From: Alcanivorax sp.
Lineage (GTDB): Bacteria > Pseudomonadota > Gammaproteobacteria > Pseudomonadales > Alcanivoracaceae
Length of the DNA: 64,000 bases
Assembly (NCBI RefSeq): GCF_019431375.1
Contig: NZ_CP080267.1
Location: 2,607,933-2,671,932, forward strand
Reading direction: 5' to 3'
Made by a program: the position numbers and the translations under genes. This document shows positions 8,239-16,599 of this stretch, in pieces. Position 1 is the stretch's first letter; the number at the start of each line of letters is the position of its first letter. The notes under the pieces were generated by a model. The model did not search any database and was not told where the DNA came from. It worked only from the letters and a program-made list of their open reading frames with translations.

Positions 8239-8307
8239 ATCTTCACGCAGCACACAAACGCTTCATGTTACTAGTGTCGTCGCGATTTCTTTGACAACGG
8301 AGACCCC

Positions 8308-9228
8308 ATGTCAGACCTGATTCTGCACCACTACGCCCTGTCCCCCTTTTCCGAGAAGGTGCGGGCCATGCTCGGCTATGCCGGTCTGGATTGGCAATCG
8401 GTCACCGTGCGGGAAATGCCACCACGGCCCCAACTGGCTCCCCTGGCCGGCGGCTACCGGAAAATCCCGGTGGCGCAAATCGGCGCGGATGTGTTCTGTG
8501 ATACCCGCATCATCAGCCAGGAAATTGCCCGGTTAGCCGACAAGCCGGAACTGGTAGCCGCCAACGGTGACGCTCAGGTGCAGGAATTTGTCGCCCGGGT
8601 GGACCTGGACATCTTTCTCGCCTGCATCATTTCCGCCGGGAATCTGACCCTGCTGCGCAAGGTGCTCAAGGAATCGTCGCTGCTGGATCTGGGCCGCCTG
8701 TTGTGGGATCGCATCGCCATGGGCAGCAAGGCCAAGGTGAAAACCAACAGCCCCAAGCAGATGAAGCGCATGGTGGAAGCCCATCTGACCGATCTGGAAG
8801 GAAAGCTGGAATCACAGCCGTTCCTGTTTGGCGACACCCCAAACGCCGGGGATTTCTCCGCCTACCACAGCCTGTGGTTCCAGCGTGACCTGGCCGAACA
8901 ACCTCGCTTCAAACGGTTTCCCAAGGTAAACGCCTGGATGGATCGTCTGCAGGCCTATGGCCAGGGCAACAGCACCCAGATCAACGCCGACCAGGCCCTG
9001 GAACAGGCCCGTGCTGCCACCCCCCGCTCCCTTCCCGATTCCACCCAGGACCAGGCATTACTCGGCAAGACCGTAAGCGTGGTCCCGAACGACTACGGTC
9101 GCATTCCGGTGGAAGGCACTCTGGTGGCCAGCACCGATGAGCGCTGGATCGTGGCACGGGACGAAGACGCCGTGGGCCGGGTGCATGTGCACCTGCCCCG
9201 CCAAGGTTTTGTGATCCGCACCGTCTGA
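8308..9228 (+). CDS. Glutathione S-transferase family protein, copy 1
   Basis: A 306-residue protein. The N-terminal thioredoxin-like domain (LILHHYALSPFSEKVRAML, then GYRKIPVAQIGADVF with the cis-Pro IPV motif) is followed by an all-helical GST C-terminal domain containing FLFGDTPNAGDFSAYHSLWF. An extra ~75-residue C-terminal extension (after TPRSLPDSTQDQ) resembles a small beta domain not found in minimal GSTs. ACAACGGAGAC precedes the start. Substrate unknown; the Ser/Cys position in SPFSEK suggests transferase or reductase chemistry. Confidence 0.88.
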   Translation: MSDLILHHYALSPFSEKVRAMLGYAGLDWQSVTVREMPPRPQLAPLAGGYRKIPVAQIGADVFCDTRIISQEIARLADKPELVAANGDAQVQEFVARVDLDIFLACIISAGNLTLLRKVLKESSLLDLGRLLWDRIAMGSKAKVKTNSPKQMKRMVEAHLTDLEGKLESQPFLFGDTPNAGDFSAYHSLWFQRDLAEQPRFKRFPKVNAWMDRLQAYGQGNSTQINADQALEQARAATPRSLPDSTQDQALLGKTVSVVPNDYGRIPVEGTLVASTDERWIVARDEDAVGRVHVHLPRQGFVIRTV

Positions 9229-9429
9229 CGGTATTGGCCACTCTGGTCTGACATTTCAGCAGGCGTTTCGGCTGCCACCCGTTTTATTCCAATGTCCGGG
9301 TGGCATCCGTGCTACCCTGTCTGCCGTTTCACCCCACCGCTTAGTGGGGTCTTCTCGCTGTTCTCCGGTGCCTCAGGCCGACCTCATCGCCATTGCCCCT
9401 CTAAGCCTTGTGTCGCCAGAGGAGCCACC

Positions 9430-10668
9430 ATGAGTACCGTTTCCCCGATTTCGTTGCGCCCACGCCCCTATTCGGCCCAGGCACCGCCCGCCGGCGCTTC
9501 GTCCTTGCCTGCGGTGCTTCCTGCTGCCTTGCCCGACTCTGCCCTGCATAACGCTCACACCCTGCCCCACCCCGCCATCAACCGCACCGCCACCGCGATC
9601 ATCTACTGCGAAGGCCAGTTCGGTGACATCGACGGCAAAACCGCCAATGGACTGATTCGCCACTCGGAAAAATATGCCGTGTTGTCGGTGATCGACAGCA
9701 CCCGGGCCGGGCTCGACAGCGGCATGATTCTGGACGGCACCGCCAACGGCATCCCGGTCTGCCGGGACATGGACGACGCCCTGAGCCAGACCGCCACCCT
9801 GCCGGACTTTCTGATTTTCGGCATGGCGCCGGCCAGCGGCCTGCTCTCAGACAGCCAGCGCGATGTGGTGCTGGCCGCCATGGGCAAGGGCATGAGCATC
9901 GTTAACGGCCTGCATGAATTTCTTAACGACGACCCGGAATTCGCCGCCGCCCGCATTGCCCACAAGGTTGACATCATCGATGTGCGCCGGCCCCGCCCGA
10001 AGAAATTTCTGCGCATGTTCAGTGGCGACATCCATCAGGCAACCTGCCCACGCATCGCCGTGCTGGGCACCGACTGCGCCATCGGCAAACGCACTACCGC
10101 CACCGTGCTCACCGCTGCCCTCAATGCCATCGGCCTCAAGGCGGTACTGGTAGGCACCGGGCAGACCGGGCTGATCCAGGGCGCCCGTTACGGTGTAGCG
10201 CTGGATTCGGTGCCCTCGCAGTTTTGCGCCGGGGAACTGGAAGCCACCATCGTCGAGGCATTCCAGAACGAGCAGCCGGACGTGATCGTCATCGAAGGCC
10301 AGGGCGCCCTGAGCCACCCGGCATTTTCCACCACCTCCTTTATTCTGCGTGGCGCCTGCCCCCACGCGGTGGTGTTGCAGCATGCACCTGCGCGGGCGTT
10401 CCGCTGTGACTTCGACACCATGGCCATGCCCGAGCCAGCGGACGAAATCACCCTGATCGAAACCTTTGCCGACACCCGCGTGATCGGCCTGACCCTGAAT
10501 CATGAGCACATGAATGACGACCAGATCAGCCAGGCCATGGCCCGCTTCAGCCATGAACTGGGCATTCCGGTCACCGACGCCCTGAACCGACCGGTCCGGC
10601 ATCTGCTGGACATGGTGTTCGCCGCCTTCCCTGCCCTGCGCCAGGGGCTGACAGGAGCACCGCAATGA
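9430..10668 (+). CDS. DUF1611 family protein (DgcN-like)
   Basis: A 412-residue protein with an N-terminal Rossmann-like DUF1611_N domain (AIIYCEGQFGDIDGKTANGL) and a C-terminal P-loop-type domain (IAVLGTDCAIGKRTTATVLTA at about residue 211, then VIVIEGQGALSHPAFS). GAGGAG at 9420 supports the ATG at 9430. Some DUF1611 proteins (DgcN) act as N-acetyltransferases in D-glutamate catabolism. Here the stop overlaps the start of a PLP racemase-like gene by 4 bp, so the two products probably act on the same D/L amino acid. This pair is present only in the first of the two large blocks. Confidence 0.85.
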   Translation: MSTVSPISLRPRPYSAQAPPAGASSLPAVLPAALPDSALHNAHTLPHPAINRTATAIIYCEGQFGDIDGKTANGLIRHSEKYAVLSVIDSTRAGLDSGMILDGTANGIPVCRDMDDALSQTATLPDFLIFGMAPASGLLSDSQRDVVLAAMGKGMSIVNGLHEFLNDDPEFAAARIAHKVDIIDVRRPRPKKFLRMFSGDIHQATCPRIAVLGTDCAIGKRTTATVLTAALNAIGLKAVLVGTGQTGLIQGARYGVALDSVPSQFCAGELEATIVEAFQNEQPDVIVIEGQGALSHPAFSTTSFILRGACPHAVVLQHAPARAFRCDFDTMAMPEPADEITLIETFADTRVIGLTLNHEHMNDDQISQAMARFSHELGIPVTDALNRPVRHLLDMVFAAFPALRQGLTGAPQ

Positions 10669-11753
10669 GCGCGCCGCGACTGGACATCAATCTGGACAAG
10701 ATCAGCCACAATGCCCGCATGCTGGTGGAAGATCTGGGCGACCGGGGCATCGCCGTCACTGGCGTCACCAAGGCCGCGCTGGGCTCCCTGGACATTGCCA
10801 AGGCCATGCTGCGCGCCGGCATGAGCGGGCTGGGGGATTCGCGCATCGAGAACATCGAGGCCATGCGCCAGCAGCGCATTTCTGCCCCCATCATGCTGAT
10901 CCGCTCGCCCATGCTCAGTCAGGTGGACCGAGTGGTACGCAACGCGGACATCAGCTTCAACACCGAGCTGTCAGTAGTACGTCGGCTGTCCGCCGCTGCG
11001 GAGGAAGCTGAACGCAGCCACGGCATCATATTGATGGTGGAACTGGGCGACCTGCGAGAGGGCATTCTGCCCGAGGATCTGATCAGCGCCGCCCGCGAAG
11101 TGGTACGGCTGCCCAACCTGGAACTTACCGGCATCGGCACCAACCTGGCCTGTCACAGCGGCATGACACCGGATGCGGATAACATGGGCGCCCTGTCGAC
11201 CCTGGCCGAGGAAATAGAAACCGCGCTGGGAATCCAGCTGCGACTGGTCTCCGGTGGCAATTCCGCCAATCTGGACTGGGCACTGGGCAACAGTGCCACC
11301 GGTCGCATCAACCATCTGCGCCTCGGTGAAGCCATTCTGCTCGGCTGCGAGCCCCTGCACCGCCAGCCCGTTGACGGCCTGCACACCGACGCCATCACCC
11401 TGGTGGCGGAAGTGATCGAATCGAAAACCAAACCGTCCCTGCCCTGGGGCACACTGGCGGAAACTGCCTTCGGCGGCGACGTGGTTTCCACCGATAGCGG
11501 CGACATGGCACGGGCGATTCTGGCGGTGGGCGAACAGGATCTGGACCCGGACGGCCTGCAGCCACCAGAGGGGCTGACTATCCTCGGCGCCAGCGGCGAT
11601 CATCTGCTGCTGGACTGCGGCAAACAGCGCTTGCGGGTGGGGGATGAAGTGCGTTTCGGGGTGAACTACAGCGCCCTGGTGCGAGCCATGACCTCACCGT
11701 TCGTGGAAAAGAAAATGATCCGCGGCAAACCGGTAACCCAGCATCGGAGATAG
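10665..11753 (+). CDS. Alanine/ornithine racemase-like PLP enzyme
   Basis: A 362-residue fold-type III PLP enzyme. GVTKAALGSLDIAKAML near residue 27 carries the PLP lysine; GLGDSRIENIEAM, LEVTGIGTNLACHSG-type and LRLGEAILLGCEPL segments fit the alanine-racemase N-terminal family as found in the ornithine/alanine racemase subgroup. It lacks the full length of biosynthetic Alr and is translationally coupled (ATGA overlap) to the DUF1611 gene. Substrate is not determined by sequence; an amino-acid or N-acyl amino-acid epimerisation is the inference. Confidence 0.82.
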   Translation: MSAPRLDINLDKISHNARMLVEDLGDRGIAVTGVTKAALGSLDIAKAMLRAGMSGLGDSRIENIEAMRQQRISAPIMLIRSPMLSQVDRVVRNADISFNTELSVVRRLSAAAEEAERSHGIILMVELGDLREGILPEDLISAAREVVRLPNLELTGIGTNLACHSGMTPDADNMGALSTLAEEIETALGIQLRLVSGGNSANLDWALGNSATGRINHLRLGEAILLGCEPLHRQPVDGLHTDAITLVAEVIESKTKPSLPWGTLAETAFGGDVVSTDSGDMARAILAVGEQDLDPDGLQPPEGLTILGASGDHLLLDCGKQRLRVGDEVRFGVNYSALVRAMTSPFVEKKMIRGKPVTQHRR

Positions 11754-11830
11754 TGTGAGGGCGTCGAAAAGATAAAAGGCGGAAAAGCGGTTTTTACCAC
11801 GCACCATTTCTGCAGTGGGAAAAACCCTTT

Positions 11831-11896
11831 CACCACAGAGGACACCCAATCCACCGAGAAAATGTTTATCTCCGTGTCCTCTGTGCCCCCTGTGGT
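11831..11896. repeat. Inverted repeat of the CACAGAG type
   Basis: CACCACAGAGGACAC and GTGTCCTCTGTGCCCCCTGTGG form an imperfect palindrome between the convergent racemase-like and arsH genes. A related element is at 47911-47980. It may also act as a bidirectional terminator. Confidence 0.7.
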
Positions 11897-11912
11897 AAAA
11901 AATCTTTACGAC

Positions 11913-12623
11913 CTACATGCTGCGCTGATTCACCCGTTTCATCAGCTCTTCGGCACTTTCCTTGCGCTCGGAATAGCGATCGGTGAGGTAGTCACTGCGG
12001 TCACGGGTAAGCAGGGTAAACTTCATCAGCTCTTCCATCACATCGACGATACGGTCATAGAAACCGGACGACTTCATGCGATCGTTTTCATCGAATTCCA
12101 GAAAGGCTTTTGGCACCGAGGACTGGTTGGGAATAGTGAGCATGCGCATCCAGCGGCCCAGCACCCGCAGCTGGTTCACCGCATTGAACGATTGAGAACC
12201 GCCACACACCTGCATCACCGCCAGAGTCTTGCCCTGGGTGGGACGCACTGCGCCCAATGACAGGGGAATCCAGTCGATCTGCGCTTTCATGATGCCGGTC
12301 ATGGCGCCATGGCGTTCCGGCGAGCACCACACCATGCCTTCACTCCAGGTCACCAGATCACGCAGCTCCTTTACCTTGGGATGCGTCGCCTCTTCGCTGT
12401 CCGGCAACGGCAGACCATCGGCATGAAAAATCCGTGGCTCCGCGCCCATGGCTTCCAGCAGACGCGCAGCTTCCTCCACCACCAGACGACTGAAGGATCG
12501 CTGACGCAGGGAACCGTAGAGCAACAGGATGCGTGGCTTGTGGGTGGACGGCTGATCCCGGAATACGCTGTCGGCAGTGGGGACCTGGAAACACTCGTTA
12601 TCGAGATTGGGCATATCTTTCAT
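11913..12623 (-). CDS. arsH: ArsH family NADPH-dependent FMN reductase, copy 1
   Basis: A 236-residue flavoprotein. ILLLYGSLRQRSFSRLV forms the FMN phosphate loop, and CSPERHGAMTGIMKAQIDWIPL and VCGGSQSFNAVNQLRVLGRWMRM are ArsH signatures. ArsH oxidises trivalent organoarsenicals or reduces quinones/azo dyes with NADPH. The ATG at 12623 has GAGAG five bases upstream; an upstream ATG at 12635 is an alternative. It is the last gene of arsR-arsC-acr3-arsH, separated from acr3 by a REP-like palindrome. Confidence 0.92.
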   Translation of the reverse strand: MKDMPNLDNECFQVPTADSVFRDQPSTHKPRILLLYGSLRQRSFSRLVVEEAARLLEAMGAEPRIFHADGLPLPDSEEATHPKVKELRDLVTWSEGMVWCSPERHGAMTGIMKAQIDWIPLSLGAVRPTQGKTLAVMQVCGGSQSFNAVNQLRVLGRWMRMLTIPNQSSVPKAFLEFDENDRMKSSGFYDRIVDVMEELMKFTLLTRDRSDYLTDRYSERKESAEELMKRVNQRSM

Positions 12624-12639
12624 CGACGCTCTCATTGTT

Positions 12640-12733
12640 TGTAGGAGCCTATGCTTGCATGGCGAAGGGTTCTGTTTCCTGAAAGCAGGTGAGAATCTGA
12701 CAGACTTTCGCCATGCAAGCATGGGCTCCTACA
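12640..12733. repeat. REP-like palindrome between acr3 and arsH
   Basis: TGTAGGAGCC...GGCTCCTACA ends with ATGCTTGCATGGCGAA-type arms. It lies inside the ars transcription unit and could modulate arsH expression by mRNA processing (inference). Confidence 0.88.
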
Positions 12734-12736
12734 GGG

Positions 12737-13765
12737 TTACGCAGGATTTTCTTCGAACCAGTGGGGAGTACGATTCACAATCGCCACCAGCGACAGCATC
12801 ACCGGCACTTCCACCAGCACCCCCACCACGGTGGCCAGGGCCGCGCCGGAGTGCAGACCGAACAGGCTGATGGCCACGGCCACCGCCAGTTCGAAGAAAT
12901 TGCTGGTGCCGATCAAACAGGCGGGGCCGGCCACGTTGTGTTTCAGACGCAGACGGCGGGCGGCCCAGTAGGCGATCACAAAAATGCCGTAGGTCTGGAT
13001 CAGCAACGGAATGGCAATCAACACAATGGCCAGGGGCTTGGCGATGATGGTTTCCGCCTGGAAGCCGAACAGCAGCACCACCGTGGCCAACAGCCCCATC
13101 ACGCTGATCGGCTTGAGGGTGTGCACGAAGCTCTCCACTTTCGCCTCACCCCCTTTTGCCACCAGTAGCTGACGGGTCAGGAAACCGGCAATCAGCGGTA
13201 GCACCACATACAGCACCACGGATAACAGCAAGGTATCCCAGGGCACGGTGATGTCACTGACGCCCAGCAACAGGGCCGCAATGGGCGCAAAGGCAAACAC
13301 CATGATGATGTCGTTCACCGACACCTGCACCAGGGTGTAGTTGGCGTCGCCCTTGGTCAGGTGACTCCACACGAACACCATGGCGGTGCAGGGCGCCACG
13401 CCCAGCAGGATCATGCCAGCGATGTACTCAGTGGCGGTCTGCGGATCCACCCAGCCGGCGAACAGCACCTTGAAGAACAACCAGCCCAGCGCCGCCATGG
13501 TGAACGGCTTGATCAGCCAGTTGACCACCAGAGTGAGCAGCAACCCTCGCGGGTTCTGGCCCACTTTCTTGATCGCCGTGAAATCAATCTGGATCATCAT
13601 CGGGTAGACCATCACCCAGATAAACACCGCCACCGCCAGGTTCACATGGGCATACTCAAACGCTGCCACCGCCTGAAACAGAGGCGGCACTGCCAGCCCC
13701 AGGCCAACCCCGGCAATAATCGCCAGGCCCACCCAGACACTCAGGTAACGTTCAAAGAACGGCAT
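12737..13765 (-). CDS. acr3: ACR3 family arsenite efflux permease, copy 1
   Basis: A 342-residue inner-membrane transporter with about ten hydrophobic segments. ILLGVAPCTAMVFVWSHL carries the conserved essential cysteine in the middle membrane segment, and the C-terminal half contains ALATVVGVLVEVPVMLS with its conserved Glu. It exports As(III). The start codon overlaps the arsC stop by one base (TGATG), indicating translational coupling. Confidence 0.95.
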   Translation of the reverse strand: MPFFERYLSVWVGLAIIAGVGLGLAVPPLFQAVAAFEYAHVNLAVAVFIWVMVYPMMIQIDFTAIKKVGQNPRGLLLTLVVNWLIKPFTMAALGWLFFKVLFAGWVDPQTATEYIAGMILLGVAPCTAMVFVWSHLTKGDANYTLVQVSVNDIIMVFAFAPIAALLLGVSDITVPWDTLLLSVVLYVVLPLIAGFLTRQLLVAKGGEAKVESFVHTLKPISVMGLLATVVLLFGFQAETIIAKPLAIVLIAIPLLIQTYGIFVIAYWAARRLRLKHNVAGPACLIGTSNFFELAVAVAISLFGLHSGAALATVVGVLVEVPVMLSLVAIVNRTPHWFEENPA

Positions 13766-14262
13766 CAGAGATCCCCCATGTCCCGGTGGATTTGCTCGCC
13801 GCAGGCCACCAGGCCTTTCTCATTGAGGTCATCCAGCGAAACGGCGAACAGTGCCTGAAACCGTTTTTCCAGTTGCTGGTAGGTGGCCTCAAAGGCCGCC
13901 GCAATCTCCTCGTCCGAGCCTTGCGCATGGGCCGGGTCCGGTAGCCCCCAATGCAGCTTGGGCACATTCCCCAGCCACACCGGGCAGGCTTCACCGGCAG
14001 CGCTGTCGCAGACGGTAATGATCAGATCAATAGTCTCATCGGCCAGATCGTCCATGGACTTGGAGGCCGGGTTTTGCGGAGTAATGCCATGGCGGGCCAG
14101 TACCGCCAGCGCCCCCGGGTTCACCTGACCGGTGGGATGACTGCCGGCACTGAGCCCCCGAAAACGGCCTTCGCCCAGGGCGTTGATCAACGCTTCGCCA
14201 ATAATGGAACGGCAGGAATTGCCGGTGCACAGCACCAGAATCGTCATGGGTTGCAGTTGCAT
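13765..14262 (-). CDS. arsC: Thioredoxin-type arsenate reductase ArsC, copy 1
   Basis: A 165-residue low-molecular-weight phosphatase-like arsenate reductase. The catalytic P-loop is CTGNSCRS (Cys12, Cys17, Arg18), and the redox pair sits in VCDSAAGEACPVW (Cys85, Cys93), matching the four-cysteine plan of thioredoxin-linked ArsC. It converts As(V) to As(III) for Acr3. The start lies within a few bases of the arsR stop. Confidence 0.93.
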   Translation of the reverse strand: MQLQPMTILVLCTGNSCRSIIGEALINALGEGRFRGLSAGSHPTGQVNPGALAVLARHGITPQNPASKSMDDLADETIDLIITVCDSAAGEACPVWLGNVPKLHWGLPDPAHAQGSDEEIAAAFEATYQQLEKRFQALFAVSLDDLNEKGLVACGEQIHRDMGDL

Positions 14263-14263
14263 G

Positions 14264-14584
14264 TCATTTCTCGCAGCAGGCAGGCTCAGGAAGGTTCAGA
14301 GACAGGGCGTCGCAGGCCGGTGATACCAGACTTGCCAACGTCTGTTGGGCCCAGGCAGGCAGCTCCGGGTTGATGCGGTAATGCATCCAGGTACCCTGCC
14401 GCCGCGCCACCACCAGCTCGCACTGGCGCAGCTGGGCCAGGTGTCGCGACACGGTGGACTGCGGCGCACTGATGGCCTCCACCAGATCACAGACACAGAC
14501 CTCGCCTTGACCGTGCAACAGGCAGACCAGGCTCAGGCGAAGGTCATCGCCGAGGCATTTGCACAGCTGGGTGGGAGTGAGCAT
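14264..14584 (-). CDS. arsR: ArsR family arsenite-responsive repressor, copy 1
   Basis: A 106-residue winged-helix repressor. The As(III)-binding motif CVCDL (Cys30, Cys32) precedes the recognition helix APQSTVSRHLAQLRQCELV. The start at 14584 is chosen over an upstream in-frame ATG because the upstream part covers the promoter and operator. It is the first gene of arsR-arsC-acr3-arsH. The DNA from about 14400 rightward is nearly identical to the second copy, whereas the rest of the ars cluster is diverged. Confidence 0.93.
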   Translation of the reverse strand: MLTPTQLCKCLGDDLRLSLVCLLHGQGEVCVCDLVEAISAPQSTVSRHLAQLRQCELVVARRQGTWMHYRINPELPAWAQQTLASLVSPACDALSLNLPEPACCEK

Positions 14585-14596
14585 GGCTCGCCCTGT

Positions 14597-14620
14597 ATTC
14601 GTATATTCGGAAATACGGAT
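14597..14620 (-). promoter_or_regulatory. Probable ArsR operator/promoter
   Basis: A 24-bp imperfect dyad centred on CGTAT...ATACG (9 of 12 positions symmetric) lies 12 bp upstream of the arsR ATG. It overlaps a plausible -10 region (TATACGAAT on the minus strand). This is the expected position for ArsR autorepression. Confidence 0.65.
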
Positions 14621-14688
14621 GTTAAAGCTGCAAGCGACAAGCTTCAAGCTGCAACGCGGGAAAGTTTTGTGACGATCCCCGAAACGAA

Positions 14689-14721
14689 AAAGGCCGCGCC
14701 TGAAAGTCAGGCACGGCCTTT
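14689..14721 (-). terminator. Rho-independent terminator after phoU
   Basis: AAAGGCCGTGCCTGA and TCAGGCGCGGCCTTT form a strong stem on the minus strand, followed by a short T-run (CTTTTTCG). It separates the pst-phoU operon from arsR. Confidence 0.8.
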
Positions 14722-14729
14722 GAAGGATG

Positions 14730-14896
14730 CTGTAGGAGCTATGCTTGCATGGCGAATCCGAGCCTTGGCGAGGAAAAAGCGGTGCAGTTTACTCGCCCTC
14801 TCCTCTGGAGAAACCTGTCACGTTCGGAAATGCCTGATCGCCTTTCAGGCGATTCCGCGCTACGCGCGGTTCGCCATGCAAGCATAGCTCCTACAG
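14730..14896. repeat. Long REP-like palindrome between phoU and arsR
   Basis: CTGTAGGAGCTATGCTTGCA at 14730 and its complement ending at 14896 enclose ~100 bp with a further GAATCC/GGATTC-type core. The identical element is at 30571-30737 and a corrupted version is near 20950-21120. Confidence 0.88.
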
Positions 14897-14951
14897 CGGC
14901 TTCGTAGCAGGTTTTGCTCGTAGCTGGAAGCTCGTAGCTTGTAGCTGTCTT

Positions 14952-15665
14952 TTATTTTTTCAGCTTGGCTTCGATCTCATCCACGCTGATGTGGCGTACA
15001 TCCTTGCCTTCCACCAGGTAGATAACCTGCTCGCCGATGTTGCGGGCATGGTCACCGATTCGCTCGAGTGCACGCAGGGACCAGATGATGTTGAGCACCC
15101 GGGTAATGGAGCGCGGGTCTTCCATCATGAAGGTGACCAGCGAGCGCATGGCGCTGCGGTATTCCAGGTCCACCTCGTTATCCTCGGCGGCCACGGCCAG
15201 GGCTTTCTTGGCATCGAAGCGGGCAAAGGCATCCAGGGTGTCGCGCAGCATGTTGCGCACATGGTTGCCGATGTGGCGCACTTCCACGTAACCACGCGGA
15301 GACTCGCCCTCTTCCGCCAACTGCTGGCCCATGCGGGCAATCTTGGCGGATTCATCACCGATCCGTTCCAGATCGGAGACCGCCTTGGTGACGGCAATGA
15401 TCAGACGCAGGTCCGACGCGGCGGGCTGACGCAGGGCCAGCACCCGGGTGCATTCCTCGTCGATCAGCATTTCCAGCTTGTCGACCTTGTCTTCCGTATC
15501 CAGCACCTTCTGGGCCAGGTCGGAATCCGCATGCAGCAATGCCTGCAAGGCATCCACCACCTGCTTTTCCACCAAGCCGCCCATCTCCATCAGATTGTTG
15601 CGGATGGATTCCAGCGCCTCATTGAACTGGGTTGAGCTGTGCTCACCAAAATGCATGCGATCCAT
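14952..15665 (-). CDS. phoU: Phosphate transport regulator PhoU, copy 1
   Basis: A 237-residue cytoplasmic protein with two PhoU helical bundles; the E/DxxxD metal-contact repeats are visible in AVSDLERIGDESAKIA and LRALERIGDHARNIGEQV. PhoU links the Pst transporter to PhoR and represses the Pho regulon when phosphate is plentiful. It is the last gene of pstSCAB-phoU, 15 bp after pstB. Its sequence is identical to the copy at 30793-31506. Confidence 0.96.
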   Translation of the reverse strand: MDRMHFGEHSSTQFNEALESIRNNLMEMGGLVEKQVVDALQALLHADSDLAQKVLDTEDKVDKLEMLIDEECTRVLALRQPAASDLRLIIAVTKAVSDLERIGDESAKIARMGQQLAEEGESPRGYVEVRHIGNHVRNMLRDTLDAFARFDAKKALAVAAEDNEVDLEYRSAMRSLVTFMMEDPRSITRVLNIIWSLRALERIGDHARNIGEQVIYLVEGKDVRHISVDEIEAKLKK

Positions 15666-15680
15666 TGTGTCTTGCTCCCC

Positions 15681-16574
15681 TTAACCGAAGCGGCCGGTGA
15701 TATAGGCTTCCGTCAGATCGTGTTCCGGCTTGGTGAACACGGTGTCGGTGTCATTCATTTCGATCAACCGCCCCAGGTGGAAGTAGGCGGTACGGTGGGA
15801 TACCCGCGCGGCCTGCTGCATGGAGTGGGTGACGATGGCAATGGTGTAGGACTCGCTCAGCTCGGAGATCAGCTCCTCGATCTTGGCGGTGGCGATGGGA
15901 TCCAGCGCGGAGCAGGGCTCATCCATCAGCACCACTTCCGGGCTCACCGCGATGGTGCGGGCAATACACAGACGCTGCTGCTGACCGCCGGACAGGCCGG
16001 TACCCGGCGAGTGCAGCCGGTCCTTCACTTCGTTCCACAGGCCGGCTTTCTGCAGGCTGTTTTCCACGATCTCGTCCAGGTCGTATTTCTTGTTGGCCAG
16101 ACCATGGATACGCGGCCCATAGGCCACGTTGTCGTAGATCGACTTGGGGAAGGGGTTGGGCTTCTGGAACACCATGCCCACCCGGGCACGCAGCTCCACC
16201 ACATCCAGTTTCGGGTCATAGAGATCCTGCCCTTCCAGATGCAGATCGCCCTTTACCCGACAGATATCGATGGTGTCGTTCATGCGGTTCAGGCAGCGCA
16301 GAAAGGTGGACTTGCCGCAACCGGACGGACCAATCAGCGACACCACTTCGTTCTTGCCGATGTCCAGGCTGACACCATGGATGGCCTGGTTATCGGCGTA
16401 GAACACCTCCACATCACGCAGGCGCATTTTCGGGTTGTCCACAAAGGGCTTACCCACGGTCTGATCGGGATAGGGAGTGTCTTGTGTCATTGCGTCACGC
16501 TCGTTAATGGCCTTGTCTTTGGCCGCATCATTGTTGCCCAGGGACGGTTTGTCCAGTTGCTGTGCGGTTTCCAT
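15681..16574 (-). CDS. pstB: Phosphate ABC transporter ATPase PstB, copy 1
   Basis: A 297-residue ABC ATPase. Walker A is GPSGCGKST, the signature is LSGGQQQR and Walker B is VVLMDEPCSALDP, with the His switch in IVTHSMQQA. An N-terminal ~45-residue extension (METAQQLDKPSLGNN...) precedes the conserved domain. The ATG at 16574 is preceded by GAGGA; a GTG lies one codon upstream. It hydrolyses ATP for PstCA-mediated phosphate import. Confidence 0.96.
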   Translation of the reverse strand: METAQQLDKPSLGNNDAAKDKAINERDAMTQDTPYPDQTVGKPFVDNPKMRLRDVEVFYADNQAIHGVSLDIGKNEVVSLIGPSGCGKSTFLRCLNRMNDTIDICRVKGDLHLEGQDLYDPKLDVVELRARVGMVFQKPNPFPKSIYDNVAYGPRIHGLANKKYDLDEIVENSLQKAGLWNEVKDRLHSPGTGLSGGQQQRLCIARTIAVSPEVVLMDEPCSALDPIATAKIEELISELSESYTIAIVTHSMQQAARVSHRTAYFHLGRLIEMNDTDTVFTKPEHDLTEAYITGRFG

Positions 16575-16599
16575 CACTCAAATCCTCGTTACCGGTCCG

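Noticed and set aside
12640..12722. Extended N-terminus of ArsH starting at 12722 (MLAWRKS...)
   Set aside because: The extra residues are encoded by the REP-like palindrome and differ completely in the second copy; the conserved protein starts at 12623 or 12635.
14730..14896. Possible CRISPR or tRNA from strong palindromes
   Set aside because: Only two inverted arms, no regular spacer array and no cloverleaf; it fits the dispersed REP-like family.
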